A stretch of DNA of 64,000 bases from Liolophura sinensis (lineage: Eukaryota; Mollusca; Polyplacophora; Chitonida; Chitonidae). The notes under the pieces are model-generated. The model searched no databases. It saw only the letters and a list, made by a program, of their open reading frames with translations, and was not told where the DNA came from. The position numbers and the translations under genes were made by a program. The stretch covers positions 23,833,295-23,897,294 of the forward strand of contig NC_088298.1 of NCBI RefSeq assembly GCF_032854445.1, in the 5' to 3' direction. Shown piece after piece: positions 1 to 12,874 of this stretch. The number at the start of each line of letters is the position of its first letter. The first letter of the stretch is position 1.

Positions 1-405
1 AAAAGTAATGTACTAATTTTTTACCTGGGGATATCGGTAGGTATTTTGTCCGATAATAAATATACATGTAAGGACAGGGTATTTGCCAGTAAAAGTTTGT
101 AGACCTACAAGCATAAGTATATTGTACCACACAAGCGGTGAAACCGGTATCAAAATATGGTAGTCCAGTTCACCAACATGCAAGGGCAAGATTAATCTGG
201 CGATAACTCTGTATAATAACTTAAATACAGTACACATGTTACCTGGTACAAACAATGCAAACTGCTGTAATTGTTCTATTTTGGGGACATCTCACCTTGT
301 CCTTTTGGTAAATATACATGAAAAAGTACCAGGTATACACAGCTTTTCTTCTCCCAGAGAGTTAGTACATTTAATGAAATCTTTATACATGTACGTATAT
401 CTTAA

Positions 406-425
406 CCCCCCCCCCCCCCCCCCCC
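406..425. repeat. Poly-C tract
   Basis: 20 C in a row. Similar G or C runs lie at 11351-11363, 31315-31331 and 34511-34526; exact lengths are likely unreliable. Confidence 0.9.
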
Positions 426-555
426 AACCCCCCGCCAACAAAAGAGAGAATTGTAAACATTTTTGTTTTCGGCTTATTGTACTAAAAATTAGAAAACTAC
501 AGTATGTACATGTACATGTAGGGTTTTTACTTATAAATGATATACACACAAACAT

Positions 556-597
556 TTGAGTTCAGTGTAAAACAGCAAACAAATAAATAAATACATA
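556..597 (+). repeat. SINE A tail fragment
   Basis: Matches only the 3' end of SINE A (GTGTAAAACAGCAAAC then AAATAAATA). Confidence 0.5.
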
Positions 598-909
598 TAA
601 AAATAGTTCATATGCATAAGTAATGAGTCCTAATTCACTACTAAATGCCTCTGGAAGATTCGTGTAAATGAAGACTATCCAGATTGTTTAGGTGTAAACA
701 GCAGGACATTTTAATTTACCTGAAGATAGCCGTCCGATGAACACACCGGACAAACTGGTTTTACTAATCTTCATGACTACAGCAATAGACACAGACTCAT
801 CACTGTAATTCCTTAATCTGTCAGCTACCGTAAAACTCCTAAAACTACATGCACAACACTAGAGACAATATTTGTATAGCCTTCTGTCCATCCACACATC
901 ATATTTGTT

Positions 910-1135
910 CATTTATTTACTTGATTATAGTTTTACACTGTACTCAAGAATATTTTGCTGATACAATGGCAGCAAGCCCAAGGAAAACCCAGGACCAGAT
1001 CTTCACACATATAATTGGAGCGGAAGTGAACATGAACTGGGTTTGAACTCACAGTGATTCCATTTGTGAGAGGCTCCTGTGACATTATGCTGCACTAGTA
1101 GTACACACACTAACTACTAGGCCCCGGAGGCGCCC
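910..1135 (-). mobile_element. SINE A, near full length
   Basis: Inverted copy running from the tail (ATTTATTTACTTGATTAT) to the tRNA-like head (CTAGGCCCCGGAGG). Diverged. SINE A in this window has a tRNA-like head with box A (TGGCTCAGTTGGTTAGCG) and box B (GAGTTCAAGTCC), a conserved body, and a tail ending AATAAATAAATAAA. Confidence 0.75.
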
Positions 1136-2733
1136 AGGTACATGTATATATAAATCTTTCTAAACTTAACTTACTTTATATTTAAACGTGGCCTAACATA
1201 CTGTAATTGTTAAACCTATTTGTACGCTCAAAAATAAGCTGAAAATCACCATGTCCTACACGTGCTAGAAGTATGTTTGGTACAGGACAAAACGACTACG
1301 TAAATACCATTGTGACTTTTTAAATATATTTACACACAAAGCTGGAAACTCTTCCATTCATTGCATGCATCAACTTCAATAATTATTTTCAGGCATGAGT
1401 TTGTTAATCCAAAAACAGAACAATAACAAGGCAATTGATACATGTGTGATCAGTACAGTATCTCACTATACATGTATATAGTGTAACTAAAAGCTGTGCA
1501 TTTCCGAATTCTGAACATTCCAGAAAATACCGGGGCAATTTGTAAGTACCATTTGGCTATTACAAACAAGTTCAAATCCAGCTGTTGTCATTTTTTCTTC
1601 CTGACAAGAAGTGTCTATCAGCCATGGTTTCCCAACATGCACAAGTATAGATGCAGATGAAAGCAATGGGAGAGAGAAAAAATGCATTATGACGCAAATA
1701 GCATCTTTGTTTTGACAAATGCATGTAGGAGAAAATCAACACATGGAACAGATCTTGTCAAGTAAGGCCAAAATCGTTCAATTAAAAACTGAAAGAGTAT
1801 AGTTTACAAGTGACTTGAGGGAAATAGAGGAAATCTGTGCTTTGGTGCTGACTTTCAAACCACCAGATTTTAGGAGTTTGATTGAGCACACATGGTTTTG
1901 AGTCTGCAGACTGAATCACAGCAGGATCTGTGCAGCGCGTGGCGTGTAGCGTGCTTGGCATACGCCATGACATGTGTGTAACATCTGCATACCCCCCTCA
2001 GTGTTACAGTCTACCACAGGATCTGTGATACATGGTTCTACATGTACACGTACACTGTGGCTTACGAATATTGTCTCAAAAGGGTTAATAATAATAATAA
2101 AAAACCAACAAAAAAAATAGCAATACATGCATGTAAATAAATCAGAATCAATGAGAACAATGGCCAGCATTTCATACATAGCTGGGGTGGGTGGCGACAG
2201 AATTCTGATTTAAAAATAAACAAAAGAATTCCGATTTGAAGGCAGAGGTGTGACAATCTGTACTTGTTTATAATTAATACAAGTACCTGCAGTACATGTA
2301 CTGGATATGTGTCTTACAACGCAGGCTTAACCCAAATGACCTCAAATTTCGCCCACAAAAAAACTTCAGTCATAGAGGTACACGTACATGTATATAAATT
2401 TCACAAAATATTATTTTTGTTCATGCAACTTTCTAGTAGAATATCATTCCACCTTTCCAGCAAACATCAAAACACCTTTCTAAACTCTCCGAATCAGGAG
2501 AAATGGGCAAGTTAGTCATGGACGAAATTTATGGTCATTTGGGTACATTTACGGTACATGGACAATTCCGAACATTACACAACTGTGGAAGATTGTGCAC
2601 AATCTACATAAACTACACATGTATTTACACCTACATGTACACATTCTTTTACATGTAGTTCAGTTTAGTACAAGTGTGAGAACCCTGAGTATATGGCTGT
2701 ATCATAAAGACTTTACCTGACCTGTGACCTGGT
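1136..2733. other. Intronic stretch, no gene seen
   Basis: Scattered TACATGTA motifs. 1274-1293 (TGTTTGGTACAGGACAAAAC) recurs in CNPPD1 intron 6. Nothing coding on either strand. Confidence 0.5.
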
Positions 2734-3328
2734 GAATTCACCTTAATATCCACTAGATTATACCTTATCCTGATGAATTCCCCTTAGTATCCAGTAGATT
2801 ATACCTTATCCTGATGAATTCACCTTAGTATCCAGTAGATTATACCTTATCCTGGTGAATTCACCTTAGTATCCAGTAGATTATACCTTATCCTGGTGAA
2901 TTCACCTTAGTATCCAGTAGATTATACCTTATCCTGGTGAATTCACCTTAGTATCCAGTAGATTATACCTTATCCTGGTGAATTCACCTTAGTATCCAGT
3001 AGATTATGTCTTATCCTGGTGAATTCACCTTAGTATCCAGTAGATTATACCTTATCCTGTGGAATTCACCTTAATATCCAGTAGATTATACCTTATCCTG
3101 TGGAATTCATCTTAAAACACATGCAGAGTAGATTATAATTTATCCTGTGAAATTCAATTTATAATGCAGTACATTATACCTTATCCTGTGAATTTCACCT
3201 TAAAATACAGTAGATTATACCTTATCCTGTGGAATTCACCTTAATATCCGATAGAATTAATCTTATCCTGGTGAATTCACCTTAAAATCCAGTAGAATTC
3301 ACCATGAACATGTACTCTTATCCTGTGG
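2734..3328. repeat. 41-bp tandem array (about 14 units)
   Basis: Unit GAATTCACCTTAGTATCCAG followed by TAGATTATACCTTATCCTGGT; central units nearly identical, later ones decayed. Confidence 0.95.
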
Positions 3329-4084
3329 GATTTACATATACATGTACTTTACGTCTAATACAAAGCGCCACTGAGCTGATCCAGTAAACTGACTTTTATA
3401 TCAAGCGGAATTTGAATTATATTAACAGAACAATAATATCCCTCAAGAATACATTTTTTCACCTCTGGCACTTTGTACATGCAATGCTTTATGTATGCCC
3501 AGCCTAGCTTGGCAAACTCCTCAGTGAGCTCATATGTACTTTAACACATGTTAGCATTTTTGTGAGGCAGATGTTCGCTAATATGGATTCCAGTGGCAAA
3601 CCGCAAAAATTCAGGGCGTATGTTAGATACTACACATGTAATTCTGATGGAACCGTCATCCATATGTACACATATCTAATGCAGATAAAACTATAAACCG
3701 TATGGAATGGAGGAAGAAGTTACAAATACGTGTAGCTTAGATGCATCTGTGTTATAATACGAATATTTAACACAGCCTTTGCTCGATGTTTGCACAAAAA
3801 AAGTAACCACACACTGAGCTGGAAACCACTTACATGTACCATGTACACCTCTATGAAGCTATTTTTTCTTGACATAAGTAAATTTACATGCAGGCTTTCT
3901 CCTTTGCCTTAATACACCTGTCTACAGTACAGAAGAACATACTTTTTGGTACCTTGTACATGTAAAACCATTCCTTTAGCATTTTCTTCATAAAAAATAT
4001 TTCCTTTCCTGCTTTTTCTTAAAAACAAATGAGCCCTGCATGGCTATATGCACCAAATATCTTTTTCAACCAACCAGCGATATG
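3329..4084. other. Intronic stretch, nothing recognised
   Basis: A/T-rich, with a few TACATGTA motifs. Confidence 0.5.
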
Positions 4085-4295
4085 TACCCTAATTCCTCAG
4101 CCTTTTCGCAAACGAAAGAGCAACTCTCAATGCAATTTATGCACTTTCTCCATTTTATTTTGGAGACAAAACAACATTGGTTGGGTTGGCTGATTTCAAG
4201 GTTTCACAAAAAGTGTAATTTTACCAGTCTACACAAACTATTGTCCACGGAATATGGTTAGATAAACGCATTGCAAACATGTGAAAAGGCACAAT
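4085..4295 (+). mobile_element. M1 inverted-repeat element
   Basis: M1 is a family of about 210 bp with ends CCTAATTCTTCAACCTTTTC and the inverse (GAAAAGGTTGAAGAATTA), and a core TGGAGACAAAACTACATTGG. No coding capacity, so probably a MITE. In this copy the right end is decayed. Confidence 0.75.
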
Positions 4296-4479
4296 AGGAT
4301 CAACAACAGATTTTTGGCAGGATGCTTTCGCTAAAATGCACCGAGGGAGGCGACTTGGGAAAATATGGTATCGCTCATAAATAATTCAGAGTCGTGTTGA
4401 TAAACAGGTAGGCCTTTTCTATTACCAAGGGTATTTTCTTATGTTTGCAAACATCTTAGGTTACCACACCTACGTGTAT

Positions 4480-4521
4480 CAGTCTATCTATCTATTTATC
4501 TATCTATATATATATATATAA
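4480..4521. repeat. TATC and TA microsatellite
   Basis: TCTATCTATCTATTTATC then TATATATATATATA. Confidence 0.9.
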
Positions 4522-4978
4522 ATGCATATACAGTTGGAGGGCTCTTTCCATCAGTCAGTGTGACAATGTGCTAAATTGTCCTGCAGTCAATCCTCATCCC
4601 AAAACACGCAATGTTTAAAACTGTGCTGTAGTCAACCCTCACTCTCAGCCCCCACCCCCGCACCATCCCCATTCCAACTCCTCAACACACAGACAAGCAC
4701 AGAATAGGCTAAGCCATCCTCACAGTCTGCATTTTTATTTTTCTATCCATAGAACAAATGGTAAATGTCAGCCTGTGGGAGGAGTGTGGTATGGAAAACA
4801 ATCCTGGGGCACGCAGACACAACATGTGTTATTTCACCTCCCCCGCTGACCCACAAAGAATGACCCGGGAAGAGATAGAGAGATGTAGAAATTCCAACTA
4901 CAAGTGACCAGGTATCTACATGCATGATAAATGTAAAATAAAAACTGATATATTCAGTGTTTATCTCTTCAAACTTCT

Positions 4979-5137
4979 CCGGCTGGAAGTGGAAAGGCCC
5001 ATCAGCAATCTGCGGATGGTCTTGGGTTTTCCTGCGGGCTCTACCCATTTTCCTCCCATAATAATACTGGCCGCTGTCGTATAAGTGAAATATTCTTAAG
5101 TACAGCGTAAAACACCAATCAAATAAATAAATAAATA
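4979..5137 (+). mobile_element. SINE A, 5' truncated
   Basis: Body and tail, from the CGGCTGGAAGTGG region to the AAATAAATAAAT tail; head missing. Confidence 0.8.
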
Positions 5138-6612
5138 TACTGCAAACTGAAGAAGAGATGGAGGTGCTACGATGTAGCAGTCTATCCCAATGTAGTCATG
5201 TACAATGTAGTCATCTTAATTCTGTAATGGCAGACGAATGGGCACAACTATCATGTGGGGACAGCCGTTTGATTCTGATCAAATTATACAAATTCAAGCT
5301 TGTGATAGGGGCACTGTATTACATGTACTTACTTTTTTTATTGTTTATTTACCTGTACATAGATTTAAGTTTCACTTCAATACATTCACAATAACGGTCA
5401 GTCTTGGGTGGTGGAAATCAGGCTTTGCTTTCCCCAGTTTAATTATTTATCTGATTGGTGTTTTATGCTGCACTAAGCTCTACCTCACTTGAACATTACA
5501 GCAGCCAGCATTAATATGGTGGGCATGGGCAGACTACTGTCCCACAGTACAGGCCATGTACACACACAATGTAACTATCAAAAGATGAAGAGCTAAGAGC
5601 TCACAGAAGTGAAGCAGAGTTTATAAATGTACACACATATACTCCTTCCTAAAATATGTTGATGGACTGATATATTGAGAAGCTTTGAATTAACCAACGA
5701 CCAGCAATATTTCAACAACATATACAGTGTCTTTGTTATATCATGATGGCTGATGTTTTATTGGTGACACAACAGTGACCTTCAGTAAACCAAGACTAAC
5801 ACTGCCACTGTTTTATGATGTTCATGAAGATGTCACACATGGGGCTTTTCCTTCACCAGTAAATGCATGTTTCACCTGGGCTTTGGTTTGTTTCAACAGT
5901 ACAACATGTGTGTTTATAAGTGCTCTAAATTAAAACTGCAGATCTTTCTTGAGATAACTATCCATGGATTCCTGCTCAGCAGAGATTTTACCATCTCACT
6001 GATACAACCACATCTTTTATCACCCATATATTCCAAAATTAACAATATAACTTCCACCCTAGTGAGTGCATAAAGATAAGTAAACAGAGAGACAGCTGAT
6101 GGAGTAATCTGAGCTGGTTACTGGCCCCAGGGGTTTCAGCTAATCAGCTTGACCCTTGACCTCAAACCTGACACCTGCTGGCAGGAAACAGCAAAAGGGC
6201 CAAAGTGCCATAACTCCAGATCTCCAGTTAGCATTGTTCTCTTGTCTGTACTGAAGTGTATGCACAAGTTTGGATTGAGTGGGGGCTGTGGAAAACTTAA
6301 TTACTCTCACTGGCTACAGTGACGATGCAGAGAGCGTTAACAGCTCAAATAGAACCATTCATATCATTAAATAAGGCTCCAGTTACACATCGTAAATTTC
6401 CCCAAAAATTTGACAACTTCACAAAAGTGCTCTGTGGGAGGTGCAAGCCCAGTGTTTATACATTTCCTTTCAATGAATCAAAACTTGTATTTTATGTTTA
6501 CAGTAAATAAACAGTACTTTACAGGTGTTCAACTGCAAGTACCTGGGGCTTTAATTAAATTTCTTCAGGAGTTTTCCACAGGTGTGCATGTGCATGTGCA
6601 AAGGATAACACA
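5138..6612. other. Intronic stretch, nothing recognised
   Basis: Apart from the SINE A tail at 5440 only short chance frames are seen. Confidence 0.5.
5440..5480 (-). repeat. SINE A tail fragment
   Basis: ATTATTTATCTGATTGGTGTTT matches only the inverted 3' end of SINE A. Confidence 0.45.
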
Positions 6613-7150
6613 GCACTTTGAGTATGCAGTGTTGTCATGATCACATGTTAACTGTGAGGACAACATGGCATTCTGAGTACGTTGTGTTATCGTATGTTAA
6701 CTGTGATGAAAACATGGCATTCTGAGTGCGTCGTGCTATCGTATGTTAACTGTGAGGACAACATGGTATTCTGAGTGCGTCGTGTTATCATATGTTAACT
6801 GTGAGGACAACATGGCATTCTGAGTGCGTTGTGCTATCGTATGTTAACTGTGATGACAACATGGCATTCTGAGGGTGTCGTGTTATCGTATGTTAATTGT
6901 GATGGCAACATGGCATTCTGAGTGCGTTGTGTTATCATATGTTAACTGTGATGGCAACATGGCAATCTGAGTGTGCTGTGTTATCGTATGTTAAATGTGA
7001 TGACAACATGGCAATCTGAGTGTGTCGTGTTATCGTATGTTAACTGTGATGACAACATGGCACTCTGAGTGTGTCGTGTTATCGTATGTTAACTGTGATG
7101 GCAACATGGCATTCTGAGTGCGTCGTGTTATCATATGTTAACTGTGATGT
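6613..7150. repeat. 49-bp tandem array (about 11 units)
   Basis: Unit ATCGTATGTTAACTGTGATG, ACAACATGGCATTCTGAGTG, CGTCGTGTT. Confidence 0.95.
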
Positions 7151-7519
7151 GGTGCATGTGATGTACATGTACAGTATATATGTATTTGATTGTTCAGTTT
7201 CATACAATACAAACTACATTTACATCTGCATTGCTAAAGCAAAGCAAGTCATCTCCCCCTCTCCCCACCCCCACCATCACTCCCCTTGGGAACCTCATCG
7301 TCATCTGTCATATTACGCCCCAGTCTGAAGCCATTCTCAACTCTCACAGAATTCAACCCATTCCCAGACGTGTTTACACCTGGTTGTCTTGGTAACCGAG
7401 CATAAAGCACATGGTAGCCTTGAGAACAGTTTAGCTGACAGTGATTCCCCTTCAGGAATCTAGGCCACATGCAAGTGAAGGGAGGACAGGAGGCAGACAG
7501 GAATTCAACTTAACAATAT

Positions 7520-7740
7520 TCTATTTACTTATTTGATTTGTGTTTTACACCATACTCAACAGAACTTAGCGATACTTTATTTACTTATTTGATTTGTGTT
7601 TTACATCATACTCAACAGAACTTAGCGATATTTTATTTACTTATTTCATTTGTGTTTTACACCACACTCAACAGAACTTAGCAATATTTTATTTACTTAT
7701 TTCATTTGTGTTTTACACCACACTCAACAACAGAACTCAT
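7520..7740. repeat. 56-bp tandem array made of a SINE A end (4 units)
   Basis: Each unit starts ATTTACTTATTTGATTTGTG then TTTTACACCATACTCAA, the inverted 3' end of SINE A, followed by CAGAACTTAGCGATA. Confidence 0.85.
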
Positions 7741-7880
7741 TAATAATTATACTGTACGACATTTAAAAGTGTACATGTAGCATTGTCCTTACATCTTATA
7801 CTTCGCTTAACACTGTCATGTTTTTACAGCTCAAACTTTTTTCCCCATGTGCACCTACCAACAATTCATTTGGTAAATTC

Positions 7881-8431
7881 ATAGGCACATGTACATGTGC
7901 ATATACAGCGGTTTAGGCAGTGACTTCCCACTTCTCACGTATGCAGACTGGATCCCAGTATACATGTGTCCACAGGCACATGTACATATATACAGCGGTA
8001 TAGGCAGTGACTTCCCACTTCTCACGCATGCAGACTGGATCCCAGTATATATGTGTCCATAGGCACATGTACATGTATATATACAGTGGTATAGGCAGTG
8101 ACTTCCCACTTCTCACGCATGCAGACTGGATCCCAGTATACATGTGTCCATAGGCACATGTACATATATACAGCGGTATAGGCAGTGACTTCCCACTTCT
8201 CACGCATGCAGACTGGATCCCAGTATACATGTGTCCACAGGCACATGTACATATATACAGCGGTATAGGCAGTGACTTCCCACTTCTCACGCATGCAGAC
8301 TGGATCCCAGTATATATGTGTCCATAGGCACATGTACACGTATATATACAGCGGTATAGGCAGTGACTTCCCACTTCTCACGCATGCAGACTGGATCCCA
8401 GTATACATGTGTCCATAGGCACATGTATATA
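7881..8431. repeat. 87- to 91-bp tandem array (6 units)
   Basis: Unit contains GGCAGTGACTTCCCACTTCT and GCAGACTGGATCCCAGTATA; each unit has one or two ACATGTACAT motifs. Produces several long but meaningless open frames. Confidence 0.95.
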
Positions 8432-8480
8432 TGTTGGTTCCATAAGCATTTGGCAGAAAACCATTTCTCTTGGATATTCC

Positions 8481-8697
8481 CAGCATGAAGTGGGCAGGGC
8501 AATGACTGGTTGACCCGTATCAGTATAATGGCTCGGGCGGGGTGGCTTTCTTGCCTCAATGAAGCAGCACTAGATAAGAGAGCGATGGAAATCCATCCTG
8601 CTACAAGGAAGCGCATAATATGCCCCCTAAGGATTCCTTTGTCGCCACGTGAATGAAAAATTGTTACGTACGACGTTAAACCATTATAACTGACTCA
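8481..8697 (+). mobile_element. SINE B, 5' truncated, with 14-bp target-site duplication
   Basis: SINE B is a separate family: tRNA-like head (CAGTTGGTAGAGCG), body with GACTGGTTGACCCGTATCAG, and end TACGACGTTAAACCCCAAGC plus CACT repeats. This copy starts at CAGCATGAAG. Perfect CTCTTGGATATTCC repeats flank it at 8467-8480 and 8698-8711. Confidence 0.92.
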
Positions 8698-8711
8698 CTC
8701 TTGGATATTCC

Positions 8712-11643
8712 TTACAGTAACCCTTCTGACAATTTTTTGTTAACATTAGGTTGGCATTATTCTACAAATCAAAATGAATAATCTCTTCTTAAGCATTTTA
8801 TTTACAAACTGTACGGTTTAATCATTTCTAGTTTTTGCTTCTCTTAAATGCCCACACCATTATTTACTGTCTTATTCAGATTAAGAGTGAATGGATTTCA
8901 AGCCTAAAGCACTTCACTGTATCAAACATGTGCTAGTGTACCCACCAAAGGTGGGATAAACCATTATACCATCATCTGGGTCTGACCACAGAAAGCTGCA
9001 GACAAAAATAACCTCACATAAAGAGAGAGCAGATGGCAGTCATTAACTAATGCAGCCAAAAATAGCCAACTCAGCAGATAATCTGGGAGGCTGGTATGGC
9101 AGTCAATCTCTGCCATTCAAGCCTGTGTTAAGCTGGTAGGACATCCATATTCCTCACTAAATATACACTGGCTGAGTGGTCAGAGCATCTGCCTTGTACG
9201 CCAGAAGCCCAGGTTCAAAAAACAGTCAGGCCATTTTTGATACAATGAATTACCTGTATGTCATGTCACTTTCTCACTCAGGATTAATCAACAGGTTCAT
9301 TTGGCAGTTACCATGGTGAACTCAGCCTAATTAGTCATATACAATCAGGCCATTATCTACCTACACTGTATGCTTCATTTCAATGGCCAATATCTGGACC
9401 TATTTCCCACTTTGCAGCCACAAATGTCCCATTTCAAAAATATACGCTTTTCAGATATGCACACCTCTCTCAATTATTGCTTTAAGTAAGTGGGGCAAGG
9501 TATAATATGAGAAGTGAAGTTTTGTGTGTTCAAATTTTCTTAACTGAAATATGCACTCACAATGTTTCCTTCAAGGTATGTGACCTAGGTTAAGTATCAG
9601 TGAACAGTAAAGTACAGGGACTAAGATTACTTAAAACGTATAGCTCCCTGGCACACCATTCTCCCAAAATACATGGTTTTCATTAACATTTTCCCAACTG
9701 TGAGCCCACAGGCCATTTCCCCCTAGCCTACGGATTATGCCCTGAAAATGAAAACCAGCTTCATCTGGTCCAAGTTTATCTATCAAGAGTTTACAAGAGA
9801 CAAAATCAAATTGCATACAGTGAATTACATGTACATGTGAGCTTGTAAGCCATATTGGAGTGATATACTAACATGGGTGGTTACTGCGGCGTTGCTCAAA
9901 CCCTCTGTCTACAGAGCTGAGAAGAAAAACAGCCTCCTAAGTCTTGCTGTGTGTCTCTTGGTAGAGTCACATTTTTGACATTCTATCGTTAATGTGGCCA
10001 ATTCAATTCACTATACCTGCTTTCCAGATACAGACTGTCTACACCACATACATGTATGCATGTGAAATGAGAAGCTCAAGTATTGCACCTAAGCGTGTGT
10101 CAACTGTCAGCAAAACACAGATTACACCTGGTAAAACAAACTGAAACAACGAGGTTAACATAAATACACATGTACATGTACATGTAGGTATGAATGCAGG
10201 TCATAAACAAGGAAAAAAACTATGGAGAATATCAGATTTGAACTGCATACTACGCTGACAAAAACCTCCACCTGCCAAACAGACTTTAGTCTTTGACACA
10301 CCTTCAGTGAATGCTTTCATTCATTTTTTGGAAGACTTACATTCTCTCTCTCTGTCTTATTCACAAGCACATAATGAGTCAGCATACTTGTGTACAAAGA
10401 GAAAATACGTGTTAAAATTCACACCTGAGTGAATCAGAGATCGTTAACAGGTAAATATAGATCACAGGTGGATGCATCAATACAGTTACATGTATATCTT
10501 TTTGTGCTCTACTGGCAGGGACTGTATATTTCAGTGCAGCTCTATAGCTGTATAACAAAACATCAGAGCTGGTATATCACACCATTTATAAGGCCACTAT
10601 CACCACAACGTACAGGTAGTGAATATACTGTAATTCTGAATGTGGCATTAAACTGAGGTCATTCAAACCTCATGGTGATTAGACAAACATTTAACACCAT
10701 TCTTTCACAAATATGTAATTACACTTAACTGTTGCCCTTGTTGCCTTGTGTAACAACTATCAAAGCATCTGTGTCAATTTTCGTTTTTCAATTTTGCACG
10801 CAGATGTATGCATGTAAAGGTACACTGTAGAAAGCTGAAGGTGAATGTTCAATTCTTGTGAAATATTTAAGTCAATACTCAAGATAGCAACCCCTAAATT
10901 TTTATATAAACCATACAAATATCGATGTACACTGGTATTCAAAGCAACATGCACAGTATTCTCAAGAGTTACTCACAGAGAGGACCTACTGTGCACTGTA
11001 CTCACCAGAAGGGAAACCTCAACATGTATGCGAGACAATATTGGTGATACAACTCCATGTAAGACCGCATGAAATGCCCCATTGAATCAACCTACAGGTA
11101 ACCACTTCTCAAATATAAACTATAATAGCTCCTTGTACTTGATGTACCATAATGATGATACACATATGATTTTTGTAATACAATTACAAAAAACAACAGA
11201 AGGCAATATGAGCCATACCGATAGGTCGGAACCCTGACTGCCCCAAATGATGAATAATAGTTCATCCCTCCCATCTACAGCCTCTATACATGTACTTGTA
11301 TTTGTCACAGGGCTCTACCATTCTCATCCCCTAGGGGGGGATTGGAAGGTGGGGGGGGGGGGGATTATACATTGTAACAAGAACACAGAAGAGCCATATG
11401 GCAGGGGTACAGTACTTGGCAGATAAGAATGACCTAACCACATTTGTGTGTAATTGCTCATGACCTGACTGGGAGACCCCTGAACAATAACAGTCCCAGG
11501 CGACAAAACCACTCATCATGGCAGGAACATTTCCGCAGAGGATAAAATCTCATACCACAAACACCATTGTTCTCCTGATGAGGTCATTTAGTACGCTCTA
11601 ATTGGTGCTAGTTAGGCACAGTAAAATTCTCATAGAAACACAT
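8712..11643. other. Intronic stretch, mostly unique sequence
   Basis: The longest repeat-poor part of the left half. A tRNA-like fragment lies at 9168, TACATGTACATGTACATGTA at about 10170, and a G run at 11351. No exon found. Confidence 0.5.
9168..9226 (+). repeat. tRNA-like fragment
   Basis: Box A-like TGGCTGAGTGGTCAGAGCAT and box B-like AGGTTCAAAA are spaced as in a tRNA, but box B is damaged and no acceptor stem forms. Probably another SINE head, not a tRNA gene. Confidence 0.4.
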
Positions 11644-11839
11644 GCTGTAATTCTTCAACGTTTTCGCATGTTTGCAACGTCTTTTTTCAAGCACATTCTG
11701 AAGGCTTTACTCTATATAGACTGATAAAATTATGCCTTTTGGGAAGCCCTGAAGTTGGCAAATCCAACCAATGTAGCATAAAACTGCACAGAAATTTGCT
11801 CTTTTACATGTATATATGAAAAGGTTGAAGGATTAGAGT
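11644..11839 (-). mobile_element. M1 element
   Basis: Both ends present (CTGTAATTCTTCAACG and AAGGTTGAAGGATTAG); the inverted core is shortened between CCAATGTAG and CATAAAACTGCAC. Confidence 0.78.
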
Positions 11840-11954
11840 GCACATGTTTACCAGTAAAAACATCATTTTATTCTATGATGTTATAGTGCTCGTGCACTAG
11901 TTAGGTATTTCATGAGCATACATACTCTGATAATCATAATGTAATAAATTAGGA

Positions 11955-12157
11955 GGGATTTCTGCACGTCTGCAAGGTGTTTATTTAAGCATGTTCTGTA
12001 AGCATTAGTCTGTGTAGACTGATAAAATTATGCTTTTTGTAAAGCCCTGAAGTTGGCAAATCCAACCAATGTTTGTCTCCAAAATGATATTAAAAATGTT
12101 CATAAATTCCGCTGAAAGTTGCTCTGGTATTTGCAAAAAGTTGAAGGAATTAGGGTA
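11955..12157 (-). mobile_element. M1 element
   Basis: Inverted copy with TGGCAAATCCAACCAATG core and end AAAAAGTTGAAGGAATTAGG; left end decayed. Second of three M1 copies within 1 kb. Confidence 0.75.
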
Positions 12158-12401
12158 TTTGTATACAGGTTTAACAGTGAACACATCATTGTCTTCTGTG
12201 ATGCGACAGTGCATGTGTTCTACACGTACACAAGTGTGTCATGAGTACACATAATTGTACACCAATAATCGTAATGTAATACATTATTACGGAACAAGAG
12301 AGTGAAGGAACAAAAGAGTTTTGGAATGCTTTGTTACAGGCGGGAGGGAGTTTCACAAGTTCCCCATTGTCTATCAGAGAAATACATACATGTATACACT
12401 A

Positions 12402-12628
12402 GGCTGTAATTCTTCCACCTTTTCACATGTGTACAAGGTGTTTATTAAAGCATATTCTGAGGGCATTAGTCTGTGTAGCCTGATTTTTTACAATTATATT
12501 TTTTGTCAAGCCCTGCTATCGGCCAACCCAAACTGTGTAGTTTAGTCTTCAAAATCAAATGAAAAAAGTACATAAATTATACTGAAAGTTGCTATTTCAC
12601 ATGTGAAAAGGTTGAGGAATTAGGTGTA
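12402..12628 (-). mobile_element. M1 element
   Basis: Inverted copy with both ends (CTGTAATTCTTCCACCTTTT, GAAAAGGTTGAGGAATTAGG). Third in the cluster. Confidence 0.78.
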
Positions 12629-12874
12629 TCTTCAGTACATACATGTATACATGTGTACTACCAGCCCAGGTTCTCTTACCTGGGGATAAATTACATAAAA
12701 AATTATTCCTCAAAAAGTGAATTCTTAGAAAATACTAATTCTGGTGCTGAATCCGAAACATACATCACCCAACCTTCCTGACAAACCTCAGAACACCTTT
12801 GTAAGATCAACAGAATTCTCAGTATCGGACAAAATGAGCAACTTAGTCAACGGATGAAATTTTAGGTCCTCTAC

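Noticed and set aside
720-800. Possible DIP2 exon on the minus strand before a GTAAAT
   Set aside because: The frame (MKISKTSLSGVFIGRLSS) matches no part of DIP2 that I know, and the donor is weak.
7879-8616. Overlapping minus-strand frames of 76-154 codons
   Set aside because: All are the 87-bp array translated in shifted frames.
9168-9226. Possible tRNA gene
   Set aside because: Box B is damaged and no acceptor stem forms; better explained as a SINE head.
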